Under the pieces are notes generated by a model. The model did not search any database. It had not been told where the DNA came from and saw only the letters and a program-made list of their open reading frames with translations. Both the position numbers and the translations under genes were made by a program. From Eunapius fragilis (Eukaryota; Porifera; Demospongiae; Spongillida; Spongillidae), in contig OY811985.1 of NCBI GenBank assembly GCA_963681505.1, positions 248,001 through 312,000 on the forward strand: a DNA stretch of 64,000 nucleotides, in the 5' to 3' direction. The first letter of the stretch is position 1. Every line of letters begins with the position of its first letter. Positions 24,001 through 34,554 of the stretch are shown here, piece by piece.

Positions 24001-27000
24001 TGTAAGCCAGTACCGTTAAATGCAACTAGGCCTCTTCCCATGACTGAACGGCAAAAACTTTTTTTGCTGTCCACCCGGGTGTCCAATTGTACCCCCGGGT
24101 GGAAACTCAGGACAATAGACATTAATGACAAATTTTCTATCAATATGACAAGGCAGGCCTCTCTATCAATTAGTATATGACCTTTTTTTCTGTATTTTTT
24201 TCTATAAGTTACCTGACATGCTGTTTGATGGTCTCACAGTAGACCTTCCCAAACAGGTACACAGTGCCTGGTTGTTTATACATATCTTCATATGCATCAA
24301 GCCAAAAGAAAGGAAGCATAGTCTGGCCTATCAGGGGAGGGGACATGGTAAGGTGAGGAGGGGGGAAATGGTAAGGTGAGGAGGGAGGGGACATGTTAAG
24401 GTGAGGAGGGAGGGGGCATGGTAAGGTGAGGAGGGAGGGGGCATGGTAAGGTGAGGAGGGAGGGGACATGTTAAGGTGAGGAGGGAGGGGGCATGTTAAG
24501 GTGAGGAGGGAGGGGACATGGTAAGGTGAGGAGGGAGGGGACATGTTAAGGTGAGGAGGGAGGGGCATGTTAAGGTGAGGAGGGAGGGGGCATGTTAAGG
24601 TGAGGAGGGAGGGGACATGGTAAGGTGAGGAGGGAGGGGACATAGTAAGGTGAGGAGGGAGGGGACATGTTAAGGTGAGGAGGGAGGGGCATGGTAAGGT
24701 GAGGAGGGAGGGGGCATGTTAAGGTGAGGAGGGAGGGGTCGAGGTAAGGTGAGGAGGGAGGGGACATGGTAAGGTGAGGAGGGAGGGGACATGGTAAGGT
24801 GAGGAGGGAAGGGACATGGTAAGGTGAGGAGGGAAGGGACATGTTAAGATGAGGAGGGAAGGGACATGTTAAGGTGAGGAGGGAGGGGACATGGTAAGGT
24901 GAGGAGGGAGGGGCATGTTAAGATGAGGAGGGAGGGGACATGTTAAGGTGAGGAGGGAGGAGACATGGTAAGGTGAGGAGGGAGGGGCATGTTAAGGTGA
25001 GGAGGGGGGAGAGGGGCTGTACCATCAACCTCCTGTGTAGGCAGAGATGAAGCATCAACTGTCACATATTCAGCAGACTGGGCAATTAAGGGGGGACAAA
25101 GGCAAGAAATGGTTTGAGAGTACAGAAGCACACAAGGGGTTGGAGGGGGGGGGGCGGGGGGCCAAGGCAAGGAGTACTGATGCACACAAGGGGGTTGGGG
25201 GGGGGGGGGGGGCGGGGGGGCCAAGGCAAGGAGTACTGATGCACACAAGGGGTTGGGGGGGGGACAAAGGCAAGAAATGGCTTGAGAGTACTGATGCACA
25301 CACACCTGCACTTCTGGCTCCAAGTCCACACCTTCTTTCACTGTTTCCCACCCACACAAAGATACAGCAGCCTGGGGACTAATAAGCAGATTAATTACAG
25401 ACTGCAAACTGCTTTCTGCAAGTAGACAACACAAACTGAGTAACAGGAGTGCATTCTTTTCATTCTCCATAACCGTCATACCATCAGAGGACTAGCATTC
25501 AGTACCCTCATACCATCAGAAGACTAGCATTCAGTACCCTCATACCATCAGAGGACTAGCATTCAGTACCCTCATACCATCAGAGGACTAGCATTCAATA
25601 CCCTCATACCATCAGAGGACTAGCATTCAGTACCCTCATACCATCAGAGGACTAGCATTCAGTACCCTCATACCATCAGAGGACTAGCATTCAGTACCCT
25701 CATACCATCACAGGACTAGCATTCAGTACCCTCATACCATCACAGGACTCACACTTGGTACCCACATAACAGGACTCATACTTGGTACCCTCATAACAGG
25801 ACTCACACTTGGTACCCTCATAACAGGACTCACACTTGGTACCCACATAACAGAACTCATACTTGGTACCCTCATAACAGGACTCACACTTGGTACCCTC
25901 ATAACAGGATTCATACTTGGTACCCTCATAACAGGACTCACACTTGGTACTCTCATAACAGGACTCATACTTGGTACCCTCATAACAGGACTCATACTTG
26001 GTACCCTCATAACAGAACTCACACTTGGTACCCTCATAACAGGACTCACACTTGGTACCCTCATAACAGAACTCACACTTGGTACCCTCATAACAGGACT
26101 CATACTTGGTACCCTCATAACAGGACTCACACTTGGTACCCTCATAACAGGACTCACACTTGGTACCCTCATAACAGGACTCATACTTGGTACCCTCATA
26201 ACAGGACTCACACTTGGGCAATTGATTCTTTAGCATGCACTGGTTCTTGCACCTCCTCACACATGGCAGTATCCCTCCATACATCCTCATCTCCACACTC
26301 CTCCATTGCCAATGGCTCCTCCTTCACCACAACAGCCTCATCAGCTGCCTCAACCACAGTATGTAGTGGTGACATAGGAGCACTTGTGGGCGGAGTTGTA
26401 GACCTCTTGATCAACTTTCGCGGGTGGGATTTGGTCTGGGGCTGAGGACAAGCCCCAAAGGAGCTAGTATGGGGCTGGTGAGAGGATCTTGGTGTGAACT
26501 TCATGCTGGCAAGTACAAGATAGTGTGATGAATGTGGTGTGGACGGAAGAGGTAAAGCTGTGACAACAAACCTTTGCTGCCTGATGGGCTTATCATCTCC
26601 TTTCTGCACAAAGAAAATTTGGTTTAAAAGCACAATGTACAAAAACATACCTCCAACTGTTCTAAAAGACTTCCAAGCAGAGGGTCACACTGAGAGGAGT
26701 CACCAGCATCACCCTGCAAAAGTTTCAGTGAACTCTTGTTATTGACATCCACAGTAAAGGGTAAAGAGCATTAACCCATTAGTCACATCCTTACGACAGT
26801 ACCTCTTTGCTCTTCTTCTTCTTGGAACTGGTGTTCATCATTAACAGAGACTTTATGTTGCTTGATGGCCTAGACACATTTTTTAGCTTAGCAGAAGGTC
26901 TTATCCCGCCTTTTTTATCCACTTGCGAAGTGTCAGCCTCTTCATCAAATATCTCCCTTCCACTTTCGCGGTAGCTACCATCTGAACGTAAGGACCGCTA

Positions 27001-27362
27001 AAGTCAATACCAACGAGATACGGTATCCATACCGTCATCACAGATCCAGTCATCTTCCTGCCTTTGTTGAACGAGGCGGGCGTACTCGTCGTCATTAACG
27101 TATTCAAATAAACTCTCGGACGTCACAAGGGCTGTTTCCTCACGAACTCCTGTCTCTCGGCTTCGTCTGGAAATGGCCAGACGTTATGCACCTCCAGGAA
27201 TCGTTGCAATACAAACCACACATACCTGATCTTCTGAAGAGCTTCGCTTGCCTCGCTGCTTTTTTTACCCCTCCGTCTACGTTTTTCGGATGTTGGAGCG
27301 TCTGCGGTGCACAATAAAACTGAAAAAAAAAAAAAAGCAAGTGTAAGCATACCTCCATCCAT
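12405..27362 (-). CDS. POLA1: DNA polymerase alpha catalytic subunit
   Basis: POLA1 extends the RNA primers made by primase at replication start sites and on Okazaki fragments. About 35 exons join in phase to about 1398 aa (human about 1462): first 27353-27362 and 27226-27319, last 13482-13598, 13367-13427 and 12405-12499. The N-terminal region keeps [19 protein letters not shown] and [11 protein letters not shown]. Then come [47 protein letters not shown] and [12 protein letters not shown] (exonuclease-like fold region). The polymerase core is in exon 15976-16449 ([19 protein letters not shown], motif [13 protein letters not shown], motif B) and exon 15633-15814 (YGDTDSIM, motif C). The C-terminal domain has two Cys4 clusters (CPHC/CLVC..C and CDDVSC..CPIC) and ends in [13 protein letters not shown] segment of about 35 residues before the end was not found. 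Around ten introns are minisatellite-filled. Identification is very secure; minor exon edges may shift. Confidence 0.95.
12619..13220. mobile_element. 600-bp imperfect foldback element in last POLA1 intron
   Basis: Arms of about 290 bp pair imperfectly around a centre at about 12917 (ccagtgacaa ... ttgtcactgg). Many mismatches suggest an old MITE-like insertion. It fills intron 12500-13366. Confidence 0.75.
14393..14540. repeat. Intronic tandem repeat in POLA1
   Basis: About four irregular copies of cacattagggtacatcatca-type units with variants containing tatggtgcag. Confidence 0.75.
14803..15430. repeat. Intronic minisatellite, 24-bp unit, about 26 copies
   Basis: The unit ggtacatattaggaacatca + tgat fills most of POLA1 intron 14790-15539 and ends close to the acceptor of exon 14708-14789. 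Because 24 is divisible by 3, it gives long open frames on both strands that are not genes. Confidence 0.95.
16453..16640. repeat. Intronic minisatellite, 27-bp unit
   Basis: About seven copies of gtgaggtgacaagcacgatg + ttaggga begin within two bases of the acceptor of POLA1 exon 15976-16449. Confidence 0.9.
16975..17921. repeat. Intronic minisatellite, 24-bp unit plus variants, about 38 copies
   Basis: The unit ggtggtgagggtgagggcag + ctgg alternates with a variant carrying gagatgagg. It fills POLA1 intron 16947-17925 and starts about 10 nt after the donor at 17924-17925. Confidence 0.95.
18530..19195. repeat. Intronic minisatellite, 27-bp unit, about 25 copies
   Basis: The unit ggaggtgacattggaagggg + agtgtgg in POLA1 intron 18497-19328 gives long spurious open frames on both strands. 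Confidence 0.95.
20349..20453. repeat. 46-bp tandem triplication of a POLA1 exon/intron junction
   Basis: The last 10 bases of exon 20443-20591 and the donor (minus: GTGTTACCAG|gtgacgtg) are repeated at 20395 and 20349, exactly 46 bp apart, with nearly the same intron sequence. Three equivalent 5' splice sites result. Confidence 0.85.
21071..21106. repeat. Poly-C run
   Basis: About 36 consecutive C bases in a POLA1 intron. The exact length is unreliable in any assembly. Confidence 0.8.
21191..23176. repeat. 20-bp minisatellite, about 99 copies, one biallelic site
   Basis: The unit is g[t/c]accatatgtgctagaggg. All copies appear identical except for T or C at the second base. It fills most of POLA1 intron 20956-23324. 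There are no spacers, so it is a satellite-type array and not CRISPR. Confidence 0.97.
23448..23543. repeat. Short tandem repeat, 26-bp unit
   Basis: Three to four copies of cataactcctctaggtatga + cctgga lie in POLA1 intron 23383-24212. Confidence 0.85.
23659..24125. mobile_element. Foldback element, internally deleted relative of 10791-11587
   Basis: It has the same termini (TTAATGTCTATTGTCCTGAG and inverse) and the same gtccacccgggtgtccaatt block, but only 467 bp because the central part is missing. It is inserted in a POLA1 intron. Confidence 0.85.
24335..25012. repeat. Intronic minisatellite, 25-bp unit, about 26 copies
   Basis: The unit aaggtgaggagggaggggac + atggt occupies POLA1 intron 24328-25022 from donor to acceptor. 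Confidence 0.95.
25090..25290. repeat. Intronic tandem repeat, about 60-bp unit with G-runs
   Basis: About three copies (gacaaaggcaagaaatgg ... gcacacaaggggttgggg) fill POLA1 intron 25078-25305. The G-run lengths may be unreliable. Confidence 0.8.
25488..25744. repeat. Intronic minisatellite, 32-bp unit, about 8 copies
   Basis: Unit accatcagaggactagcatt + cagtaccctcat. It is contiguous with the 27-bp array to its right and shares its gtaccctcat part. Confidence 0.9.
25745..26213. repeat. Intronic minisatellite, 27-bp unit, carrying the splice-donor sequence
   Basis: About 17 copies of ggactcacacttggtaccct + cataaca run straight to the donor of POLA1 exon 26214-26603. On the transcribed strand each unit holds CAAGTGTGAGTCC, the same bases as the real donor. 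Confidence 0.9.
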
Positions 27363-27385
27363 TTCTAATTAATGTCACACTTCAA

Positions 27386-27395
27386 TTTTCCCGCC
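27386..27395 (-). promoter_or_regulatory. E2F-like site upstream of POLA1
   Basis: ttttcccgcc, a full match to the E2F core TTTSSCGC/TTTCCCGC, lies 24 bp upstream of the POLA1 ATG. Animal POLA1 genes are known E2F targets. Use here is inferred. Confidence 0.55.
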
Positions 27396-27524
27396 ACCCA
27401 ATTGAAAAGACGCATGCGCGTGACCATGCGAATAGTATGTTCTCATTTATGTGCCCATGACACAACCTCCACTTGACTTGGTGTCTGCTACGCTCTTTCA
27501 TTATTATAAAATTAAATTAAAATT

Positions 27525-29316
27525 AATCATGTTGGATGATGACTTCGTTGTCCTTAAGGTGGACATGAAGAACGCATTCAATATGGTCTCACGGGAGGCA
27601 ATCCTCTCAGAGTGCAGCAAACACTTTCCTGAGCTGCTCCCTTGAGCCATCTGGTGTTCCAGTCAGCATCCCATTCTGTGGCATCCTTTGGGCAGCTTAC
27701 ATTCGGAACAAGGGGTTCAGCAGGGGGATCCTCTTGGTCCTCTGCTCTTCTCCCTGGTTTTAACCAAAGTAGTGTCAGAAATCGCCACTAATTTTGTGTG
27801 TGCAGATTTGTCCTATCATGCCTGGTACCTGGATGATGGTGTGCTGGCTGGTCCCAGGTCTGCTTTTCTTCAAGCTCTCTCTATCATACAAGAGTTTGGT
27901 GCTCCTAATGGTCTCATTGTAAACTTTCCTTAATGTGAGATATTTAGCAAACATGATGTGAGTCCTTTTCCTCCAGAAATGAAAAGATCATCTCACCCTA
28001 ATATTGTTATTTTGGGCATCCTGATTGGTGACAAGGCTTTTTGCTCCACCTTCATTCATGAAGAGGACAAAGCTCTTCTGCTCAAACTAGAGGAAGTAAG
28101 TGCAGTCGACCCACATGTGGCCTATTCCCTCCTACGTCAATGTGGGGGATTCTGCTGGCTGGCCCACCTTGCTCGTGGCATGCCACCCTCCCAAGCCATA
28201 TCAGCCCTTGAGGCCTTTGATCACAACATCCGAGCTACCGTCTCCAAGTGCACAGCAGATGACACCTCCAATCAGGCCTGGCAACAGGCAGAGCTCAGCT
28301 TAGGCAGGGGTGGGCTGGGCATGCGCTCCCTGAGTCGGCATTCACCAGCTGCTTACATAGCCTCTCTGAGCTCCTCTAGTGCTGGTCCATTGTCCCAAGA
28401 ACACCTTATCCATGCAGTTGAGTTGTTTAACTTACTTGTACCTGTATCTGAGGCGGTCAGCATAGAGGAGGTGTTAATATCCCCTTTCCATCAAAAGGTG
28501 CTGTCCTGCAAGATTGACAACCATCTGTTTAATACACTCTATGAGCAATCTTCTGCCGCAAATAGAGCACGCCTTCTCTCTGTCTCCTCCCCTCATGCTG
28601 CATCTTGGGTGTCAGTCATTCCCTCCGAGGGGCTAGGCCTTCATCTCCAGCCTTCAGAGTTCCAGGTGGCCATTAAGTGGTGGCTGGGCCTAGACACCTC
28701 ATGTGGCTCAATTTGTCCTCTGTGTCCTGGGAAAGTACTTGATCCCCTTGGCCATCATGCACTCACCTGCAAGCGTGGTGGAGATGTAGTAACCCGCCAC
28801 AATAAACTACGTGACACCCTTGCTGAGACCTGTCGCAGGGTCCACCTGAGTGTTAAGGTGGAGGCAGGAAATAACCTCTCCAAAGACCATAGCCACACTC
28901 ACACTGCAGACATCCTAGTACCTAACTGGTCTTTGGGTAAGCCAGCAGCCTTTGACTTGTCTGTGATGCTTAACTCCAATGTTTTACTTGAAGCGGGATT
29001 CGGAGCAGGTCAGGCTGCCAGAGCTACCGAGCAAAGGAAGCATGAAGAAAATGATGCCAAATGCAAGGAGCTAGGGTGGGTTTGCGTCCCCATGGTGGTT
29101 GAGGCATATGGTGCTTGGGGGACAGAAGCAATGGAGTCATTTTCTCTTCTGGCCTCTCGCCTTGCAACTAGCTCCAACAGGGCTAAGGCTGAGGTCCTAG
29201 CTGCCTTATATGGGAGGCTGAACCTCAATCTAGTTAGAGCCATGCCACAGCCATCCTCTTCAGGTGTTTTGTCCCTGACTATTACCTATAGTAGGGTGCA
29301 TATTTATTTATTCTAA
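27525..29316 (+). pseudogene. 5'-truncated reverse transcriptase of a non-LTR-like retroelement
   Basis: A single reading frame encodes RT motifs: KVDMKNAFNMVSR, GVQQGDPLGPLLFSL and the catalytic YLDDG. A C-terminal part follows with a Cys/His cluster (CPLCPGKVLDPLGHHALTC), GGDVVTRHNKLRD and ADILVPNW...AFDLSV, perhaps an endonuclease-like PD-(D/E)XK fold. The frame is broken by only two stop codons (TGA 27643-27645, TAA 27931-27933). The 5' part of the element is missing. Similar ORFs are common in sponge and cnidarian genomes from memory. Family name not assigned. It sits immediately upstream of POLA1 on the other strand. Confidence 0.8.
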
Positions 29317-29602
29317 CAAGTAAATAAAAACATTCTCTACGAGAAAGTTGGTGGGATATAGGATTTGATTATGACATTGGTGGTGTAAAAAGCAAGGAAA
29401 CAAGGTCTTATCAGAAGGGAAAATGTCATAGTCCTATATTTAGCACATTTCTAGGGCATGTGTTGTTTGTGTGCTAAATATAGGACTATGACATTTTCCC
29501 TTCTGATAAGACCTTGTTTCCTTGCTTTTTACACCACCAATGTCATAATCAAATCCTATATCCCACCAACTTTCTCGTAGAGAATGTTTTTATTTACTTG
29601 TT
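29315..29602. mobile_element. 288-bp near-perfect foldback element
   Basis: Arms of about 133 bp (starting aacaagtaaataaaaacatt) are inverted around a loop near gggcatgtgttgttt. There is no coding capacity. It begins where the RT ORF ends. Confidence 0.85.
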
Positions 29603-29634
29603 TTCTTTATTTTTTTTCATACCCATTTAATTAT

Positions 29635-29774
29635 AGTCTCGTACCCAGACCGTCTATGACGTAAGCGATTATCGCTGTAAACAGTATAATCACTACATCC
29701 ATACGTATGGATGTAGTGATTATACTGTTTACAGCGATAATCGCTTACGTCATAGACGGTCAGGGTACGAGACT
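29635..29774. mobile_element. 140-bp near-perfect hairpin element
   Basis: An inverted repeat starting agtctcgtacccagaccgtc is centred on acatccatacgtatggatgt. One mismatch is visible in the arms. Probably a small MITE. Confidence 0.8.
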
Positions 29775-30337
29775 AACAAGACATAGGAGGCTGATAGTCG
29801 ATTGTTTATCAAAGTATTATATTATATAAAAGCGAGTCCTCCAGCCGATTCTGAAGCTATTGGTGAAATTTTCATCGCTTAGAAATGTTCCTGTCCTGAG
29901 TTATGCGTTGCCAAGAAGAAGGAGAAGAAGAAGAAGACGACCCGCCCCTTGTTCCGAGACTGGGTACGAGGACGGGCAGTACACTCTTGTTCTCAACAAC
30001 CACGCGGTTCAGCGACATGAAACAAAAACGAAACTACTCATTTTTGACTTCTAGATCGATTGCTAAAACAAGCTACACGATCCGATCGTCGGGAGTGTTG
30101 TTACAGACGGGTCGCGTTTTTTTAATGACATTCATAGTCGGGGTCAAATCCTATATGGAAGTTTCTAACGAAACTTCCGATAATAAAGAATAATTTCCGC
30201 GCGCGGTTGAGCTCGAGCAGTGCTACTTTGAGTCTATTATAATCCCCGCTACTTAATTGGACAGAACTATCGCTTCTACCATTGGTACGTGTAGGCTGGC
30301 CACCTCACGCTACTTGCCATCTTTGGCCGAAGCCACA

Positions 30338-30619
30338 ATGTACGTGCGGGGTGCGCTCATATTGGAGGACGTCCTTCCGGATGGCTCGACTTTGCAATCG
30401 GGTGACGGGGCTGAGGCGTTGACTCCGGGAGTGGCCGCGAAAAGGGAGGAATCCCCTCTTCTGATTAGGGCTACGCAAGGGGAACAGGACGCCAAGGCTG
30501 TCTCCGAAGACCACGTGTATTTCTCACAAAAACCACCGAAGTCGGACGAGACTAGACCAGGTGCTTTGTCGAGGCATCTGATGGAGCAGTGGGAGGGTGA
30601 AGGGCGACCTCCTTTTTGA
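30338..30619 (+). CDS. Hypothetical small ORF
   Basis: A 93-aa frame starts at ATG 30338 (MYVRGALILEDVLPDG) and ends EGEGRPPF. Its base composition is more GC-rich than the surroundings. No family is recognised, and there is no signal peptide or TM segment. It could be a coding exon, an old transposon fragment or chance. An Arg/Glu-rich frame at 29903-30193 is even less convincing. Confidence 0.2.
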   Translation: MYVRGALILEDVLPDGSTLQSGDGAEALTPGVAAKREESPLLIRATQGEQDAKAVSEDHVYFSQKPPKSDETRPGALSRHLMEQWEGEGRPPF

Positions 30620-30697
30620 GTGTATGGTGTACGTATAGCTGGTTATATATAATGTAGCTATGTCATGTAAAAAAATAATTTAATAGTATTTGTTTTT

Positions 30698-31071
30698 GCT
30701 ATTCTATTAAATAATTATACACCCCTACTGATGAAAAAAAAAGTTGTCCAGAGGGGGTCCAATAGTAATGTCCTAGGGGGATGTTCTATTGCAGTGAGAT
30801 GTGTCCAGAGGGGGTCCAATGGCAATGTCCTAGGGGTGTCGCACAGTGAGATCTGTCCGGAGGGGTTTCAATGGTAATGTCCTAGGGGGGTGTCATACAT
30901 CAGGATGTGTCCAGAGGGGGTTCAATGGTAATGTCCTAGGGGGGTGTCCTACATCATGATATGTCCAGAGGGAGTTCAATGGTAATGTCCTAGGGGGGTG
31001 TCCTACATCATGATATGTCCAGAGGGAGTTCAATGTTAATGTTGTGTCCAGAGGGGATCCAAAATAAATGT

Positions 31072-31109
<38 letters not shown>

Positions 31110-31195
31110 CTATGGTGTAGAAGCTTTATGTCCTGGAGGGATACCTTGATCGCGTCATCAGTAGGGGTGTACAATTATTTTATGGAATAGCCCAA
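30698..31195. mobile_element. Non-autonomous element with TIRs and internal minisatellite, copy 1
   Basis: The ends are inverted copies of attaaataattgtgcacccctactgatga-like sequence, closing with caattattttatggaatagc. Inside are imperfect units of about 50-58 bp (gtgtccagagggggtccaat ...) and a G-run of about 35. A second copy lies at 44379-44854. Confidence 0.8.
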
Positions 31196-31292
31196 TCAGA
31201 TCCGCGGAAATTACATGTACAGACGGGAGATATTTTAAAACCAAATGACGATGCACGTGCGACGCTATACGAGCGCTTAACATTAGCACGTT

Positions 31293-32479
31293 ATGTCTGC
31301 ACAAACTGTGATAGCTCTTCTAATACTTCTGTCAGCTACTTACGCAGGAAATGTCAGCATTCGGTGCCACGGTGGATACATTTGCGAAGCAGCTTCCGGA
31401 GGCTGTCTGACAGAACAGACAGACTGCAACAGCAACAACAACGGTGGTAATGTTCTGGATACTGTGTTAGGATGGCAGTGCAATTCTGAAGGTAAACAAT
31501 CACATACAATACTATCCGTTCATTACCATTTAATGACAAGCAGTATGTGAAAACGAAACCAGCGCCACCAGTAGTGACCTTTACCCAGAAATTAGCAGTA
31601 GCAGCATCAGTGCCATTGGAAAAAACACCTTCAAACTCTCCCTCTCTTGGCTTCTAAAGCCAGGTAACCATAGATGGCTGATAACGGATTAAGGCAAAAG
31701 TTTATTCATTGCAGCAGGAAACCCCTTGACCAGGGGTATGGGCGGATATGCACTTTGGGTCACGAAAAACACCGATGTAATCGTAATGTGCTGTACGCCA
31801 AACACAGTGAGTCTTTCCTCATTGTCACATAAGTGCTAACTTTGTGTCTTCAGACTCTACGTATGGCAGAGGTCGTCTTGATAAACCACTATAATTATGC
31901 AGTTGATTTGAATTTGACAGTATGTAAAAAAATAATTTTCTGCTCTAATCTTGTTTGAGTTTGTTTAGCTTTTTGGCAGGGCAAGCAGCATGCTCTCTGT
32001 ACAGATTCCAAGCTCGTGCCATGACATCCCTGGCTCAGATTTGTCAGTCTGTCCTCTCCCTCAATATGGACCTCCCCTAGGGGTCACTGTTATGACATAC
32101 CTGACACCTAATGAGACTGAAGGGACATTGGAGATGGATGCTAACATATCATGGCTGTCTCCACTCCTACCTGGTCCCCAGTACCTTCTCCCTGCTCTCT
32201 ATTATATAGACATCAATGGTGAAACTTACTTCAAGACCAATGCCACGGTAAGGTGACAGGGACTTGGGGGAGGGCTTTCTTGTACCACCATCTTTTGCAG
32301 AGCGTATTAATCACTGGCCTGAATGCTTCAATGGAGCACTCAGTGTTAGTAAGTATATTCATGAGCCCTTGGTCTTCACCTTTCCAACTCCTTTGTTCTC
32401 CAGATTGAAGCTTACGTACCTGGTGCTGAATGTGTCTGCAGTGAGGCCACATATTACCAATATTTTAGCTCATCACCAT

Positions 32480-32510
<31 letters not shown>

Positions 32511-33165
32511 TTCCCAGTTGGGCTCCACTGTAGGTGCTGTTGTAGCTTCTTCAGTTGGTCTACTGCTTATATTGTCGTCTGGAGTAGCATTGAGGTGTGT
32601 AATGAGGAAGAAGTCTGGACCCATATCAAGTGTCCAGCTGACAAGGCCTTGTGAAAATGGGGACATGGTTTCAGATATAGTGAGTAAGGAATCGATGGTT
32701 CTGAAATCAGGGCACCCTAGCTGCTTAGTTGTGTACTCTCAAAACACACCATCAGAGGAGAAGGAGGTCATTTTGCAGAACCTGATTAAGGGTTTGTCTG
32801 ACTATGGTGTTGAGGCCACCTCCCATGATTGGAGTGGCCGTGCAATGCTACCCTTTTGGTTGGAAGCCAACCTTACCAATGCATCTGTTGTGCTCTGTGT
32901 GTGCAACAATGCATTCCATCAGGAATGGTTGTGTTCTGAGCCAACTGACCATGCTGTGGTTCACTCTGTGAAGCAGCTCCTGGGAGCAGAGCTGTGCCAA
33001 AATAAAGACGTGACATCAAAGTATGCGGTAGTGCTGATGAAACGTAGCCATCAGCAGCTTATACCAAGCCAATACCTGAAAGCTTGCAGAAAGTTCTATG
33101 TTACTGATGTGACAAATATTGCCCACTTTATCAAGAATGTTCCTCTTTATTCTGTACACATGTAG
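31293..33165 (+). CDS. R1: single-pass receptor with SEFIR domain (IL-17R-like)
   Basis: Exons 31293-31491, 31544-31663, 31715-31806, 31854-31919, 31969-32247, 32301-32348 and 32404-33165 give 521 aa. There is a signal peptide (VIALLILLSATYAG), a Cys-containing ectodomain with many N-x-S/T sites, and an FnIII-like unit (SCHDIPGSDLSVCP ... MDANISWLSP ... LYYIDING). A Pro/Ser stalk comes next, partly coded by a trinucleotide repeat, then a TM segment at about 311-334 (GAVVASSVGLLLILSSGVAL). The cytoplasmic SEFIR domain (about 375-515) starts CLVVYSQNTPSEEKEVILQ, continues with SHDWSGRAML..W and VVLCVCNNAFHQEW, and ends near YVTDVTNIAHFI. SEFIR domains signal by homotypic binding to Act1-like adaptors in IL-17 pathways. 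Ligand unknown. First member of the cluster; its exons 5-6 are nearly identical to those of R2. Confidence 0.85.
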
Positions 33166-34554
33166 ATCTCTTTTCTATTTTACAGGTGCAACTTGAACAC
33201 GTACTTTTTTTTGACGAAATTTGGGGGCGGGGCAGTTAGTTACTTTGGTTACTCACGATAATGGATGACTGACCCTTTCAATTTGAGCTGTATGGCTTGG
33301 CGCGAAAATTATGACCAGATATGGAAATGGTTTGGTAGCAGCTTTATAATCTACTCATAGATTAATGACCTTATAGATACATGACCTTATAGATACGGGA
33401 TTGGAAACGCTATATACGCTAGTATTACGTATGGATGTTCCATCATCGTTTCGCATGAATCTAATTTAAAAAGCGCGGGCTCTTGTCAAGGGGAGGTGAA
33501 GAAACTGTCCTGAACAGAGACAGCAAAGGTACAAGAAAGCAGTTGACGATATAAAAAGTCGTATGGAAACTTGTGTAATCAGAAAGCACATTCAAATGAT
33601 TCGGCTTTTAAACCTTGTGCTTTATACGATGGTTAAACAGCTGTATCAGGTCATGCGAATAGGAAGTGAAATTTTTGCGCTGATTACTGTGGCGACACAG
33701 AATAGCTTTAAGCGTTGAAACCTCGTTAAATAGCAAAGGCAGAGATGGTAGTGTTGCGTAGGGTTTGTTGCAAACTTGTAGTTGTTACACAAAAGGAGAT
33801 TCAGAGCTTCAAACTCCAATTTGCGCGTTTTGAACCTCCAGCAGCTCGCAGGCTGTTGTTGTGTCATGGTACAAAACTATGGCTTTTGGTTAGTATTTTA
33901 CCAATCTAGAAAAGTCGATGGGTTGCGTGGTGTATGTTAAAGTCTTCTACACATATTGGTTCTAAAGATATACGGCCCACTATGCACATAAATGATCGCG
34001 TTCTTCTTGGTCGTATGCATGTATATTTTTATGGTTGTATATCGTGCAGGTCATTTATCGACAAGGTCGCCTAGCATCAAAGCGCAAATACGAAAGGTGT
34101 ACTAGACAATGTACTTCACTGACGGTTTCTATTGATATTGAAACCTGGAAGAAAGCTAGTGTTCCACCTCCTACATCAAACATGACGTCATGCATACGTG
34201 AAACGATGATAGAATCGTGCAATGTACAGCGTTTCCAATCCCGTATCTATAAGGTCATTAATCTATGATCTACTATATCTATCTTTTTTTTTTTTCAGTA
34301 TGTTCGGCGTAATAATACACACCACGTGCACGCACGGATTATGTTTATTTATTTATTATTTGTTTTTGCATGTACTTTAGTTTTGATAATACATATATCT
34401 GCACCTGGCTCGTGTACCATACGATCGTTTGCGCCAATAGAAAAAGGAACGGTACACGTACCGAAAATAAGTAAACCAAACCAGTTTAGGTGGTTTACCC
34501 TACACCCGCGGCTATATAATAATACAATCGCGTAAGTAATCTATCAGCGCCATC
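33166..34554. other. R1-R2 intergenic with inverted-repeat element
   Basis: No gene seen. From about 33349 to 34272 a pair of inverted ends (tagattaatgaccttataga, gggattggaaacgc) brackets about 0.9 kb of non-coding sequence, probably a MITE or decayed transposon. Confidence 0.55.

Noticed and set aside
25700..26296. 198-aa Cys-rich repeat protein (ESCYEGTK repeats)
   Set aside because: 27-bp array in a POLA1 intron; the frame ends in the real exon only by chance.
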